Source: Norana najaformis (Eukaryota > Annelida > Clitellata > Crassiclitellata > Hormogastridae). Taken from it: a DNA stretch of 64,000 bases. Within the stretch, counting starts at the first letter, position 1. The number at the start of each line of letters is the position of its first letter. The translations under genes were made by a program, and so were the position numbers. Below the pieces are notes generated by a model. It had not been told where the DNA came from, did no database searches, and was given only the letters and a program-made list of their open reading frames with translations. The DNA lies in contig OZ029929.1 in NCBI GenBank assembly GCA_964023275.1, positions 10,180,856 through 10,244,855 of the forward strand, read 5' to 3'. Positions 10,401 to 22,974 of this stretch are shown here, piece after piece.

Positions 10401-10427
10401 GGAATTCACTAGTTACCTACGACTGCC

Positions 10428-11095
10428 TTGACTACATGCTCGGGAAGATCGACTCGATCCGCCAATCTACTGATGGTTCTCCTCCTCCTTCCTTTCCTCC
10501 TACGTCATCTAGGCTTCCATGTTGGAAGCCTCTGCCTTTGGACGTCCTTCGTCGGCTCCTGCTGGAGTCATCTGCTAAGTCCTGTGAACTGGACTTATTA
10601 CCACCATTTTTAATCAAGGATTTTATAGATGACTTAATTCCGTTCTTACACTTGCTATGTAATACCTCCCTGGGTGAGGGTTCACTCCCGGCTTCTCACA
10701 AGCGTGCTGTAGTCTTTCCCTCTCTCAAGCGCCATTGCGTAATTGTCTCGTTGGCTCTGCTCCATCTTGTCTTAGGGACTTCTGCATTCGGGTCTCCTTG
10801 GTTCCAGGCCGTAACACTCTCCGGTAGTCCTCCCTTGGACTCCTGACTGTCCCTCGTATGCGCACTGCTACAGCGCAGTCTAGAAGCTTTGTCTATGTTG
10901 GACCTAATAGCTCGAATCGCCTTTCTCGGCTTGAATTCCTCAGTTTGTCCCTTCCGCAGTTTCGCAAGCGCCTGAAGTCTGTATTATTTGACAGTGGTCT
11001 CACTGGTTCGGGTGGGGAGCGCCTCTGATGAGTCTATTCTTGAAGTGGCGCTTTATAAATGTCAGATTACAATTACAATTGTAATTACAATAGGG
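10428..11095 (+). mobile_element. CR1/L2-like LINE (family 2), internally deleted
   Basis: The first part (10436-10730) reads as a reverse-transcriptase N-terminal region with motifs such as LLPPFLIKDFIDD and ASHKRAVVFPSLK. After a large internal deletion the ORF2 C-terminus follows (VGPN, FRKRLKSVLFDS, GSGGERL then stop, around 10905-11028). It ends in the AGCGCC...GGCGCT hairpin and an ATTACA tail. Only a fragment of a full element; not a host gene. Confidence 0.7.
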
Positions 11096-11122
11096 ATATC
11101 CTAGGCTGATATGACAGGATGG

Positions 11123-11653
11123 TAGGGCTGCCAACCGTCCCGGATTCGACTGAACAGCCCCGAAATCGGCCTTGTGTCCGGATTGATCCCAAATTGTCCC
11201 GGAATTTGTTGTGAATATCCACTTCACCAAATGTTGTTCTTCTTTTTGCACACTGAACTCGGACAGCCGGCCGTAAATGAGTTTTACAGAGTGACCAAAG
11301 GATAGAGGGTAGTTAGGTTAGTAGACCCAATCAATGACATCTGCAAATTGCGTGCATCATGCGTGTATATACGAACTTCGCTCGTGCTAGGCCCTGAAGC
11401 CTGGTAGGTTACTGGAATTTGATAAACGTTTTGCCCTTGAAGTTGATTCAAATTTTTTATATATGCCAATTGTTACTTGATGATTTGAGTCAAATCATTT
11501 GTCTAAGTTTTAACAACTATTTGCAATAGATCCTGCATTAGGCTGACGCAACATCCGTTACATACAGTGATGTGGAGAGGGTAAATTGGTACTGGCATAT
11601 CGAGTGACTATGCGGGTGTCCAGGATTGGCAGAATCAAGAATTGGCAGCCCTA
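11123..11653. mobile_element. Candidate MITE with TAGGGCTGCCAA ends
   Basis: The 12-bp ends are perfect inverted repeats: TAGGGCTGCCAA at 11123 and TTGGCAGCCCTA ending at 11653. The 531-bp interior has no coding capacity I recognise. A TA target duplication is possible if the element proper starts at GGG. The left part recurs at about 37712-37835. Confidence 0.5.
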
Positions 11654-13200
11654 AATGTATCACACCATTTCTTCGACTAACACCAAGTTTAGTCTTGACT
11701 TCCCAACGCCTGAATCTTTTGTGGAACTCTTTGACAGAGAAGAACTACTGGAAAAGCTAGCTACTCCTCTTTCAAACTCTTGACGGTGCCACGTGATGCA
11801 CATGCTGTCTAAATTCCCTCTACTCTCAGACGGAAAATGAGCCAACAGATAACAATAAGAAGGGAGAGAATTTGAATCAAGAGGAAGAAGAGAAGGAGGA
11901 AGAAGAGGTGGAAGAACAGGAGAAAGAAAAACAGGAAAAATAAGAATCGGGCGATTAAGAATTTGAGGTATCTGTCGAATAGACGATGATAGTGATAATA
12001 ATGAAGCAGTTGATTTAAACTTCGTTAGTTATCAGTGGCCTGCTCACACCTGTGAACTATGTGCGACTCGGTTCGATGTTCATTAGAATGTTCTTAATTT
12101 GTCTTCTATACGAATGAAGTTGTTCGTTACATTATCAAAAGAATCTTTCTTAGCAATTTTGCCAATGAATTAATTTTTCCATGAATATGAAACTGTTCAT
12201 TCCTGCTTAACGTGTATACGCCTTTGATTTGTATGTCAGGTTGCCTAGCTCTAAGTGCAACATGAATAAAACAAAGGAAAGCAGATTAGGACTTGTCTGT
12301 TGATGGATTTAGGGGTGGATTGGCTGTCAAAACCTTGTGATCTGCTTGGCCATACATGCCCCGTCGTTCTGAAAGCTAAGTAGAGCTGGAATAGGGAGTC
12401 AGCAAGGGATCATGTCATTGGGTGAACAATGGGTAAGGAAAATAGTTATGTTCTCGGCTGCACGGAGCGTGAATGCCAGTGTTATTTATCTGTTGCCCAA
12501 AACTGCCTGGGATCGAATGTTACAGTGCTAGCTGGACCTTATAAGATGTGGATGGGCTGAGAGATAGGATTAGACTTCACTTTAGTTCTGCAAGACTAGC
12601 ATTTCGAGTTCCGCTTTATACCTTTCTTGCTGAATCTTACTGCATTTGGTGTCTTTTATGGGTTTTGTTATGGATCCGAAAACACCCGGAAGAGTAACTG
12701 TGTGCAGATCCGGAGAATAATTTTGTAGGAAAAGGGGAAGATTGGATAAGATGCTGGCAAAATAGGTAACCTACATAGGAGAGGAAGAAGACTGAAAAAC
12801 AGAGGAACTGAGAGAATAGATTGATCTGTAGGAAAGTTAAAAGGTCAGTCGAGTAGACTGAGGAAATGGCAGAAAAGAAGAAGAAGAGCAGTCTCTTAAG
12901 CTACCCTCGCATACTCCATACCCTTGGATACCAAGAGGTAGCCATAGGCAACAAATGTTAGCGACTTTTCTTTCTTAACTTCGGCATACGAGAGCTTATG
13001 GCCAGTCCTAGCTCTTGCTTCCTGATCTTCCCACTGACAGTGTGAGTGTAGTTGCTGTTTAACGACGCTCAGTAATAGCGAAGATGATTAGAGTCGCCAT
13101 CCCTGGAGTTGTGCACACACGCGTCTTAATAGACGAATGCTATACAAATGTTATGCTACAATAATTAGATATGTTTTACAAATATGCCTTGTAGAGCACA
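11654..13200. other. Intergenic, no gene recognised
   Basis: Contains a GA-rich tract (11840-11950) and AT-rich sequence. Near 12650-12720 a YGSE-like translation could be a very worn RTE LINE trace, but I cannot support it. Confidence 0.4.
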
Positions 13201-13214
13201 CTGAAAGTCGTCCT

Positions 13215-14562
13215 TTGAAGAGGAGAGGCGCGTCTGTACATGGCATGAGGATGTTTGCTTATACACGTAATTTATGCCGGTCTTTGAATCGGGCGAGAAA
13301 AAGTTGAGATTAATTACTAGAGAGGGCACTGACCAATTTTTCGAACGGCACTAGCGGGGTAGGCTTCCGTAGCGTTACCTCTCGTTTTACACAGACCGGT
13401 CTTATATTTAATTATTTCTCACGAACTGGATTTACCCGAGTTCCGCACAGCCTCTTATCTTCCCACTATCAGGACTAGGACCGTCTCGCGATCCTACAAC
13501 AGCGAAAGCCTGTAATTACTGGTGCAAGAGATCCAAAACCACCACTCTACTGGCAACCTGTATAATCCACCATGTCCCCAACCTTGGCATTGCCCTCTAT
13601 CACGAACTTGAGCTCTGCTTAACTACATCCGGTAAAGAGACCTAGACAAGAAAACTACCCCGACTTTGCAAATACCAATCAACGCCAACAAATCATGTGC
13701 AACTCAAAAAAACTTAGAACAAACAAGCCTCACAAGTTTATGACCCCTTGGCCTCGTGACAGACAATTGCCAGTGTCATAAATTTGAATATATATATATA
13801 TATCTATGTGTATATGTATCTGTATACTGTATGTGTGCATGTGTATTTGTATATATGTATCTGTATATGAGTTAATGTGTATTTATAAGTATATGTGTAT
13901 ATACAACATATAAAGCGTAATTGCGTAATTATACAGGTACAATTTATAACTGAATATTTCCTTGTCATTCTACCAAGCTATATAAACGTCACAAGTTAAC
14001 GTTATACTTTTCCTATTTCAATGATGGCAAACACTCCTACTGTTTCAAGCCCGGCTTCGTGTTGATTTAACGGGTTTTATGTTGATTGATGGGACGTGTG
14101 CTGCAGGAAATAAACTGCGTGTGAATGTGTGCGTGACCGAAAGAGAGAGGGGAACAGACAGAGACAGACAGACAAAGACTGACAGACAGAGACAGAGACA
14201 GACAGACAGTAGGAGAGAGAGCGAGAGTCTGTGCGCTTTCATGCATACGATAGAGAGAGTGTGTGTGCGTGTGCGTGCGTGTGTGTGTGCTAGCGTATGA
14301 GGCTGTGTACTTGGACTTCTGCTTGCATGTGTGCGAGAGACATAAAGAGAGAGAGAGAGAGAGAGAGAGCGGGAGAGAGAGCCAGAGAGACAGAGATTAG
14401 GAGGGAGGGAGGGACCGATAGCATGTGTGTGATAGTGGGTGCGTGAGTGCGTAAGTTCTTTTGTGGCGGTAAGGGTCCTCATATAACTTCATGAGGACAA
14501 CAGCCCAGTTCTACAAACAGAGCCACTCACCCACATCACTGCCCCTACTACTCTCGACGTAA
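13215..14562 (+). repeat. Segmental duplication, copy 1
   Basis: Direct copy of 37836-40083, which contains about 1 kb of extra sequence. The pair shares a CACTAGCGGGGTAGGCTTCCGT segment, a TA/GT microsatellite (13785-13900 here), a GCCCGGCTTCGTGTTGAT segment and a GA-rich microsatellite (14140-14400 here). It stops exactly where an RTE fragment begins at 14562. Confidence 0.75.
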
Positions 14563-14705
14563 AAAAGATCACTGATGGCTACAATAAGAACGAGACAGAA
14601 GAAATGGATTGGACACATACTGAGAGGTGATTCCCTTTTTAAAGATATCATAGAGGAAAGAATGGAGGGGAAGAAAGAAGAGGAAGACTTAGACAAATGC
14701 TACTA
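14562..14705 (+). mobile_element. RTE-like LINE fragment
   Basis: Translates to a short reverse-transcriptase tail with [13 protein letters not shown] and KDIIEERMEGK, nearly the same as the minus-strand fragment at 51975-52650. The remainder is lost to frameshift and truncation. Confidence 0.7.
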
Positions 14706-14939
14706 GACTGTCTATCTCCGGGAGGACATCCAGTCAACCGAAGCACAGGCGGACACGTACTTACACACCAATCTGTCACATACGTAAGCACACTTTGTGT
14801 CTCTATTTCTACTGTCCCTGGTCGCCGACTCCTGCGATCGGCTGTTCAGAGAATCTATTGGTTCCTACGTTCGCACTACTACTGTACATCGCCTCAGCTT
14901 CGCCGTTATTGGTTCTGCCTCATGGCGACCTTAGGCGGG

Positions 14940-15085
14940 AATTTCTCTCTTTTTCTCCCTCTCTTTCCCGAAAGCGTTTGAAGACCGTATTATCGCCCAT
15001 TAGTTCTGGGACATTGGGCCGGGAGCGCCTCTTATGAGTTTATCTTGAAGTGGCGCTTCATAAGTTTTTGATTACAATTACAGTC
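14940..15085 (+). repeat. LINE family-2 3' end
   Basis: Ends the reading frame with SRKRLKTVL and GRERLL then stop, followed by the AGCGCC...GGCGCT hairpin and an ATTACA tail, as in the copies at 10905-11095 and 23145-23412. Confidence 0.65.
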
Positions 15086-17460
15086 ACACACATACAGCCG
15101 TCCGTCCATCAACCACCTCGTACAAACGCACCCTCAAGAGCCCTGTATATCATTTTTATTAGCATCGTAAATATTTCTGCGATCAGCTTATATTCACTGT
15201 TATTAAGATGGTATACGGTGCCGCCATGAGGGCCCGTTCGAGTGACTGAGTGTAAAAACGTCACGGGACTCGAGTGCCGCCCGTTCAGAACCCACAGGCT
15301 CGGTTTACTGGGGCTTCAGTCCCCTCCCCTCCCCCCTCGCCGCCGCCACCGCCGACGCCGAAACGCTAAGTCAGCTGCACCCAGTGCCTCTAACTACGGA
15401 CGAGAAAATGAATCGAAGAGCACCTCGCCCACAACAGGGTTCGCTGCGGTATGAAGTGACGGAAAATCGGATGGCAAAAAATGAGGGAAGAGGAGGAGGA
15501 GTTGGAAGAAGAAGAAGAAGAGGAGAGGCAGCAGGAGGAGAAGGAGAATGAGGAGGAAAATGGAAAAGATGAGGATGCGAAGGATGGGAAAAGGGAGGAG
15601 GAAGTGAAGGATGGAAGAGGATGTGGAAGATAAATAGGAGAAAGGAAGAGCAGAAAGAGGGGGAGAAAGAGGAAAAGAAGGATTAATTGGATAAATAATG
15701 AACCTTTGAAAAATGAGGTCTATAAGACCCATTTGAAACTCGTAATTTAATTAGAGTGAAGCAGTTGAAATAGAAAAGTGGAGGATGAGGAGGAGAACGA
15801 AGAAGAGAATTTATCATCCAATGGAATCCCTATCTTAAGACTTTTCTAGTTCTTCTTCTGTTGCCATGTGAGATCAGAGTGCAAATTCTACGACAAACCT
15901 TACAGTGACAACCATGTGAAGTCCAACCTATGTCCCCTTTTCTGCTCGGTGAAGTCTTTAAATGTCCACATGCCGTCAGATCCAAGCAAAAGTTTTGTCC
16001 GAAAACAGCAGATATTAATGCAGTCAAAACTTTCATCCAGACATCAAATTACTTGGCATGCTTACAGATATTCATTATAATCGGTAACCAGACATTATCG
16101 TGGTCTTTTGTGGCAATTAGGCAAAAGTTGTCTGAACTAGTGTACATTATACCCAGAATTTTTTATGTCTTGGAGTGTCCTAGTCACATTAATGTCCACT
16201 GTTTTCAAGTATTAGTTTTGATACACGTGTATGCAAAAGAGACAAGGAGCGGCTGATAAAAAGACTGGTCATTTAGATAAGCGGGTCACTTTGATCTTCA
16301 GTATATAGGCTCCGTAAATTTTATCTTCCCATAAATAGCTATTAGCCCACAGTTTGCGTTTTAGTCAGTTTTGTTTATACGTTACTTTCGTTACGGCCAG
16401 GTACATGACATCTCTGGCCGGTGAGATGATGGTTTGCCCTCCTGTGACCATAGAACCCGAAGGAACGTCAGTCTAGTTGTTGCACTGATGTTATCGTGTC
16501 TGTCTTTCACCAAGAAGCTCCAATACTTCTTATCTAATCTAGCGACTTCTGTAGCGCCGTAATCATACTGCACGAGGTATGAATTAGTGGTCGCTTCAAG
16601 TAGTCAATCCGTTGAAGAAACACCGTTAAAATCCAATTGGTCAGAGAAATCAGAAAGCAGGCTAAGGTTAGCAAGCAAGTAGCTTTGGCGTATCTTCGTT
16701 ATGATACGCCACATCTTAACCACTGAGAGGCGCAGAACCCTAAAGGTACTCATGTACAGCGTCCTTTTTGGCCTTGACCCTGTAATGGCGCTATATTTTA
16801 AATGTCTTATTATTATTCTTATTACCGTCCTTATGGTTATAAACTGCAACGAAAAAGTGCAGCACTGATCTATGAAGCCGATTTTAACTGTGTTATATCG
16901 CTTGCTGTGAGATTCTATCCCTCCCTCGTATCCATCTTTCACAGCCCCCAACCGGCGAATATATTAGGCCTTCTGTGTGGGTCGCGGTCCAATATAGACA
17001 GGTCAACCGACCGACGATCTAATCTCGACTGATAGCGATGGTCTAGAAAGAAGAGAATGACGGATGTTTTGCCGTCGACCGGGTGCCACATTTTATAGAA
17101 CGACGCCAGACATGGGTTCGTTAGGTTTCGTCGCATGTTGCTTTGCGCTGCTGACGTTTTGTACAGGTTGGTCTTTGTTCGGTTTTGCTGAGCTGAGCTG
17201 AGCAAATGTAGTGTAGGCCTACACGTTGTGAATGAGTTCATGGCAAGGAAGAAATGATGTAAGAAGGAAGAAAGGCAGGAAGAAAGGAAGGAAGAAAGAC
17301 AAACATATAAAGGAAGACAAAAGGAAAAATGGAAAATAAAAGAGTAGATGAAAAGAAAGAATTAAACGAACTATGGATGAATGTTACAGTTACAGTTACA
17401 GCTAATAGGCTAAGTAAGCTGTATTGGCGTTTAATAATTATATCTATTCATCCACCTGTC
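15086..17460. other. Intergenic, simple repeats and one dispersed repeat
   Basis: A GA-rich, low-complexity tract covers 15470-15700. A 230-bp segment at 15998-16225 is repeated in direct orientation at 41230-41465. The rest, including several ORFs of 60-115 codons between 15.8 and 17.2 kb, gives no recognisable protein. Confidence 0.45.
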
Positions 17461-17464
17461 ATGT

Positions 17465-17675
17465 TTGTTCATATGGCATCCTAGCAAGACTTTTGATAAG
17501 TTAAATAGCTCTTTTTGTACTTTTTCCAGGCATTCCATGTCTTTTTCTAATAAGGACTCCAAACCTGGATGCAATATTCTAGATGTGGTCGAATAAATGT
17601 ATTGTACAGTATTTTGAAACTATCATTATCTATGTGCTTGAAACTTCTTTTTATCATGCCAAGTGGATGGAATGG
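17465..17675 (-). mobile_element. CR1/L2-like LINE reverse-transcriptase fragment
   Basis: Minus-strand translation contains MIKRSF, SFKILYN and RPHLEYCIQVWSPY, the common palm-to-thumb segment of CR1/L2/Jockey-type LINEs, followed by a stop codon. A dead fragment. Confidence 0.7.
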
Positions 17676-19740
17676 AAGAAACAATCACGGCATCAATGAG
17701 AGAACAAACGAAACTGGTGACTGACTTCTCGAGTGTGCGTTTTGGATTTAGGAATCAATCCATCTTGGACGAATGTAACTCCTGGGCTTCGATCGTTGTC
17801 GATTTCACATGACTAACCCGAGATTCGAGATATAATCCAGATGTGTTAGATAATACTCCGTCACCGTGCCACATCAAAATCTTGACCGATGCCGGGAATT
17901 AGTTGTGTTTTGATCAGATCAGGAATTGAACCTGAGATCTTAAGACCTTCTTTCAGTTAAAGCTCTTCTAGCTGAGTTATTTGAGCGAGTATCAGACCAA
18001 TTAGACAAACAAACTGATAAGCAAAACTAAGAAAACATCTTAGCAATCATTTTAATAACCTGAGCAATACAAATTAATTTAGAAATTAAATTGTGACCAA
18101 TTTTGCAGCGGATCTTTAATAGGAAAGCCTACTATGCCGCCACGATATCGATGTCTGCATTTGACCTACAACTTATTTTGCAAATTGTCCGATATGTCGA
18201 TGTTCTTTGTTATAAACAACATGAATGGCGCACTGCGGTAGTTGTATGGATATCAGTTTCACAAGTCACCTCAAAAGTTTAATGCTATGGCTGCGTTTAT
18301 TTTTGCATCTGCGCTTACTTGGGTGAGTAGGTGCACCGGCGCAGATACAAAAGTGTAATTAAAGTTCTGATGCGAAAATAATCCACAGTAATCTTTTAGA
18401 AGCTCGTTAAGCAAGTAGCTAAACCGCTTTCTGCGGGTGAGAAGTTTAATGACTTATCCAACCTTAGTCATGAGCAACGGGAATAACAAAACGGCAGCTG
18501 ACAAAACAAACGTTGAAAAATGGACAAACAAAGACACCTCGATCATTTGGACTTCCTTGAAGCACCGATGGCAAGCTCAAGCAAGAAGCTTTCGATGATG
18601 ATTCTCTGCGTACGACGGAAGCAAAGCGTTGCAATCGCCCCTATACCGGCCGGCGATGACGATTTCACACGAGTCGAAGTCTTCTCTTCTCCGTCCAACC
18701 ATGAAGACTTCACAAGAGCGTCGGTGTTTATCGCTGCATCCGTCTTTATCTCCAAGTTTCCGATGGCTTGTTATAAACTTCTCCAATATGCTGAATCATT
18801 TACTTTATCATTTCACATAGGCTGTGTTTCCCATTGGAACTTATTGCGCGTGCTCACCTTATTGTCGTACCGGTGTTATTTCTTACTGTCATTACCCATA
18901 TGCGACAGGAACTGAGGCCTTTGATGTGCGGTAGGTCTAGATGTTGCCGAGGAATAACCTGCTACAGAAGCCTCAAAGAAAACGAGAACATCAGGCTATC
19001 ACTTGAAGCCATCCAGAACCGTTCAACTCCCGATGTCAGAGATGAATAATTACTATGAATAGAATCGTTTAATATCTGCAACAGCGAGGTTAAGAAGGCT
19101 TTGATTAAAATGTTTTTCCACGCATATTAAACGGTTAAAGACGGATAATAAATCTACTTTAAATATCTATAAATCTACTTCAATCGTTAGAAGATTGCAT
19201 TTTTAGAAACTTTTAAGAGAGGATAAGGTCATTAGTTGAAATGAGAAGCCCCACGCTAAACACTAACTCTTCGTATTGCTATAAACTTCTTATTAATTTG
19301 ACGTTTTAATTAACCGATTTCGTAATATTATAGAGACATTGCCATAATCGCCATTATATATATATTTATATATTTATGCGTATATATCGCTGCAACTACT
19401 ATGTAACTAAAAGGCACTTTGTGTGTTAGGAAGGCAGAGTTAGACATTGAAATATAAATAGAAGTCAAGCTTGTGAAAAGATTGAGTGGTGCGTTAAATT
19501 ATATTAAAGCATATTATTTTATGTTCTTCAAATGGTGTTTACTAGAGTAAGATCACCAGTGCTTTGTTGGCATAGTGGCCAATGGCCAATGCGTTTGCCT
19601 TTAAGCTCTGCGTCTGAAGGAGAACACACAAAGTGCCTTTCGGTTATATAGTAGCTGGATGCGTCATGTAAAATTTGCATTTCGTTTTTGAGTCATGTAA
19701 CAATGCAACCCAAAGTCAATGAAAGGTTTCCCAGCTGTTG
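17676..19740. other. Intergenic, no supported gene
   Basis: A 131-codon plus-strand frame at 18520-18915 starts with ATG but shows no domain, and overlapping frames on the other strand are equally long. I see only AT-rich sequence and a TA-rich stretch near 19355-19390. Confidence 0.4.
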
Positions 19741-19789
19741 CAGTGTTGTCAGTCAAAATATTCTCCAAGCATAGGACCCTGCCTGTAAG

Positions 19790-20570
19790 GACAGCTGAAA
19801 GGGGCATGTAATACATGACCGATTGTTTACCTTGCCAAAGTTGAGGTTATATTTACTCAGTTGGCTTGGGTGTCGGTGCCCAGCGAGAAGATGTACCTGT
19901 TTAAGAATGCAAGATATCAAAGTTATTTCCTGGTATTGCGATACGATGTTGGCAAATGCATTTAAGTGAAGCAGCATGGAGCCCGATAATTCCTCATACA
20001 GAACTAGAGATGACTTAATAGATCTAATTATTCCATATTTCTTATTACATCGTCACTTTGAAAATGTTGTGTATGAGTTGTGAGTGTTAATGAATAACTG
20101 TACAGGAGGCAGTATGGTTTTAAGAAAACATTAAACTTTTGTGGAAGTATTTGACTTTGTAGATGTTGTTGAAGCAAATGAATTGGAGAAGAAAGTTGTA
20201 TTGATGGAAACTGTTTCTACCTATCTAAAGATTTTGTTACAGTTAACCGCAATATCTAGGCCTATATCTTGTTTGGTGTCTTAAGAATTACGTGTCTATT
20301 CACAAGGACTTTTGATATAATTAATAGTTTTTGAACTCTAAAGAACCTAGTTACCTGAATATGTTGTTCTCCAGCTTAAAAAGAAATACTTCTTCTCATA
20401 ACTTAACGGTTTCCATGGATGAGCAGATACACTGAATGGTCGACCGTCGACTAAATTCCGCAGTGTTAAAATTATTACAAGTTGAAGATAGAAAAAGTTT
20501 TAGCGATTTTAATATCACTATGCCAGTCAAATTAAACCGATAAAATTACAGGTCTAATCTCATCTTCTCA
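19790..20570 (+). repeat. Divergent tandem duplication, unit 1
   Basis: Aligns to 20645-21365 at an offset of about 830-855 bp. Shared landmarks are GTTGGCTTGGGTG, AATAACTGTACAGGAGG and GTCGACTAAATTCCGCAGTG. No coding potential. Confidence 0.65.
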
Positions 20571-20644
20571 TTTATACTAAGAAAGGCATTGGACATGACA
20601 AGCGATTGAGTATGTATGTGCAGAAATAAAGAAGAGTAATAAAG

Positions 20645-21365
20645 ACGGCTCAAAGGAGCATGAATACCTGAATGAGTGTTTTCCTAGCCTTAGTTGAGGA
20701 ACCATCCACTCCGTTGGCTTGGGTGCTGTGTCTAGCCAGAAGATGTAGGCCTATCTATCTAGAATGGAAGAGGGTCGCCGCCTGGTGTTGCAATATAATG
20801 CTTGTAGTCTGGTGACGCATTTAAGTGAAACATCATGGAGCTGATCAGTTACTCCTCATCAAGATCTGGAGATCAACTTGATATATCTAATAATCGCATA
20901 TTTCTTATTACCTCATCATTTGGTAAATGTTGTGTACAAAAGGTAAGTGTTAATGAATAACTGTACAGGAGGGAGTATGGTCTTAGGAAAACATTTAACA
21001 TATGAAAATATTTGACTTTGTTGACGTTGTTGAAACAAATGAATTGATGAAGATATATCTACTGATGGAAACTGTATTTATCTACAGATTTTGTTACAGT
21101 TAAGCGCAATATAAAGGCCTATATCTTGCTTGGTGCATGAAGAATTATGTATCTTATCACAATGGTTTGTGGTTTAATTAATTGTTCTTGAATTTAAATA
21201 AACTAGAATAAGAAGATATGCTTCTTCTCATAACTTAACGAGTTTGCGAGGCTGTACAAATACGCTGGATGGTCGATCGTCGACTAAATTCCGCAGTGTT
21301 AAAATTGTTACGAGTTCAAGATAGAAATACGTTTAGCCATTTTAGTTTCAATATGCCAGTCAAAA
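20645..21365 (+). repeat. Divergent tandem duplication, unit 2
   Basis: Second unit of the direct pair, with many small indels relative to 19790-20570, so the duplication is not recent. Confidence 0.65.
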
Positions 21366-21367
21366 TA

Positions 21368-21480
21368 AATTTCATTTCATTTCATTTTATTTATTGCTCG
21401 CAAAAACAACAGCATAAAATATAGTCCATTGGCTTATTAAATCTTTTAGAGTACGTGGACTTGATTCAAGCCCTTGCAAT
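21368..21480 (-). repeat. LINE or SINE 3' tail with (TGAAA)n
   Basis: On the minus strand the sequence reads GCAATAAATAAAATGAAATG with further TGAAA units, a poly(A) signal followed by a simple tail, typical of a non-LTR insertion end. Confidence 0.4.
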
Positions 21481-21639
21481 TAAATAAAATGTCAAATGGA
21501 AATTATCCGATTGCGGCTTTTGGCTAGAAATAGACCTTGCGAACGATTGAAAACAGAGTGGCTAAATGAATATATAGAGACTGAATATCGTCACTGAACA
21601 CAAAGCAAACCATTTTGTCAAAGGAAGTTTTTACATATC

Positions 21640-21780
21640 ATGACAAATTCCGACGACGTTGTTTGCAACATATGCGCGAAAGCCAACGCTCATGGAGATT
21701 TCACCACTGGTAAACGATGGGACAAAATGCGGTACCTGACAACACACATGATGCTTGTCGATTCCGTTAAGAAAGGTTGA
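21640..21780 (+). other. Short ORF with Cys/His pairs
   Basis: A 46-codon ATG frame contains CNIC at its start and a TTH motif later, loosely zinc-finger-like. It could be a stray transposase or host exon fragment; nothing around it extends the homology. Confidence 0.2.
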
Positions 21781-22034
21781 AATGCAGATATACAGCCATT
21801 TTCAGAATGCCCAAGAAATTATCTATGCAGCTTGTTATAGGGTAATAGACGCGCATTGCAAGAAATCAGAGTGGATCATGTGTACGCTTGTTGGCAATCG
21901 CATAATTTGGATAAACGAGAGGCAATCTAAGTTTAACTTGTCCTTAGTCTGTTTACAGCCGTTAAGTTTAGGCCTAATAGATGTGAAACTGCATGGACCA
22001 CAGCGCATATGTTACATCCGACTACCCGCTAGGT

Positions 22035-22265
22035 AGTCAGCACCCTTCTTCGTCTTATCTGCCTCTGCTCTCCAACCCCAAAACCACCCTCTGTAGCTGC
22101 CACGCTGTCTCTCCGTCTGACTTTTCGATTTGATCTGGAACCGGACCCTTTTGCCTATCGATTTGCTTTGACTGAGCGCCTGTGAATAAGCTGGTCCCCG
22201 CGGCGCGACATTTTTTGGGCGTTGTAAAAATCTCGGAATTACGATTACGATTACGATAAGGTCAG
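22035..22265 (+). repeat. LINE family-1 3' end
   Basis: Full-length 3' repeat ending in GAATTACGATTACGATTACG. The hairpin arm AGCGCC is intact; the other arm has decayed to GGCGTT. Confidence 0.7.
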
Positions 22266-22974
22266 TACGCGTACGATAAAAAATTAGATGGAATATTTTC
22301 ATACACCAGTACGAAGTTCCGTTTTTACCACATTTCGACTTCACATGTCAGTAATTATATAAGCTTTCGGCTGTATAAGTAGGGCAGGAACGAAAACAGT
22401 ATTACGACCGTATGTGCGCGGCTGATGCACACATGATGCTGATTAAGTTAATCCTTATGAAAAATAAAAGGAACTAAGCGGAGTCTTAATCACGGACAGC
22501 TGTCTTAAAAATATTGATATATCGACATACCTAGGAGCCAAGGCAGCATCTCCTATGTGCAAAGAATAAATTTTTTATAAGATAAGACAGCGTAGGCCTA
22601 TTTGTTTCCAATGAACTTGCTATAAATTCATTCGTTAAACAAAACTGATCAGCAATTTATATGAAAAAACCTAAAAATGACGTTATTTGTGATTGAATTT
22701 ATGTGCTTAATTAAAAAATATAAAACAAATCGGTGATTTTTAGCACACTAAGGTATTGCTAGATTTCAAGTGCACATCCGAGGTATAAGCCTACACATCA
22801 TGGATTCCATTACTATGTGTAGTCCACGAGTATACACAACAATTTTCTTCCACAGGCGGTGCCGAGAGGACTACATTAATGTGAATTGACTGAGTGCAAG
22901 GGATAAGGTCACTCGTGACCCAGCTGAGAGAGAGGTCCGAAAGCAAAACCCATGTTCTAGATGGCGGAGAGGTA
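22266..22974. other. Intergenic, nothing recognised
   Basis: AT-rich, no gene. A TAGGCCTA palindrome is at 22593-22600. Confidence 0.5.

Noticed and set aside
10436..10846. 136-codon plus-strand ORF as a host gene
   Set aside because: Translation is a LINE reverse-transcriptase fragment followed by the LINE 3' end.
14045..14482. 145-codon minus-strand frame, with a partner at 39630-40178
   Set aside because: Made of GA and GT microsatellites within the segmental duplication.
15394..15732. Leucine-rich minus-strand ORF resembling a membrane protein
   Set aside because: Antisense of a GA-rich low-complexity tract (15470-15700).
18520..18915. 131-codon plus-strand ORF as a gene
   Set aside because: No domain, no upstream or downstream support, and similar-length frames on the opposite strand.
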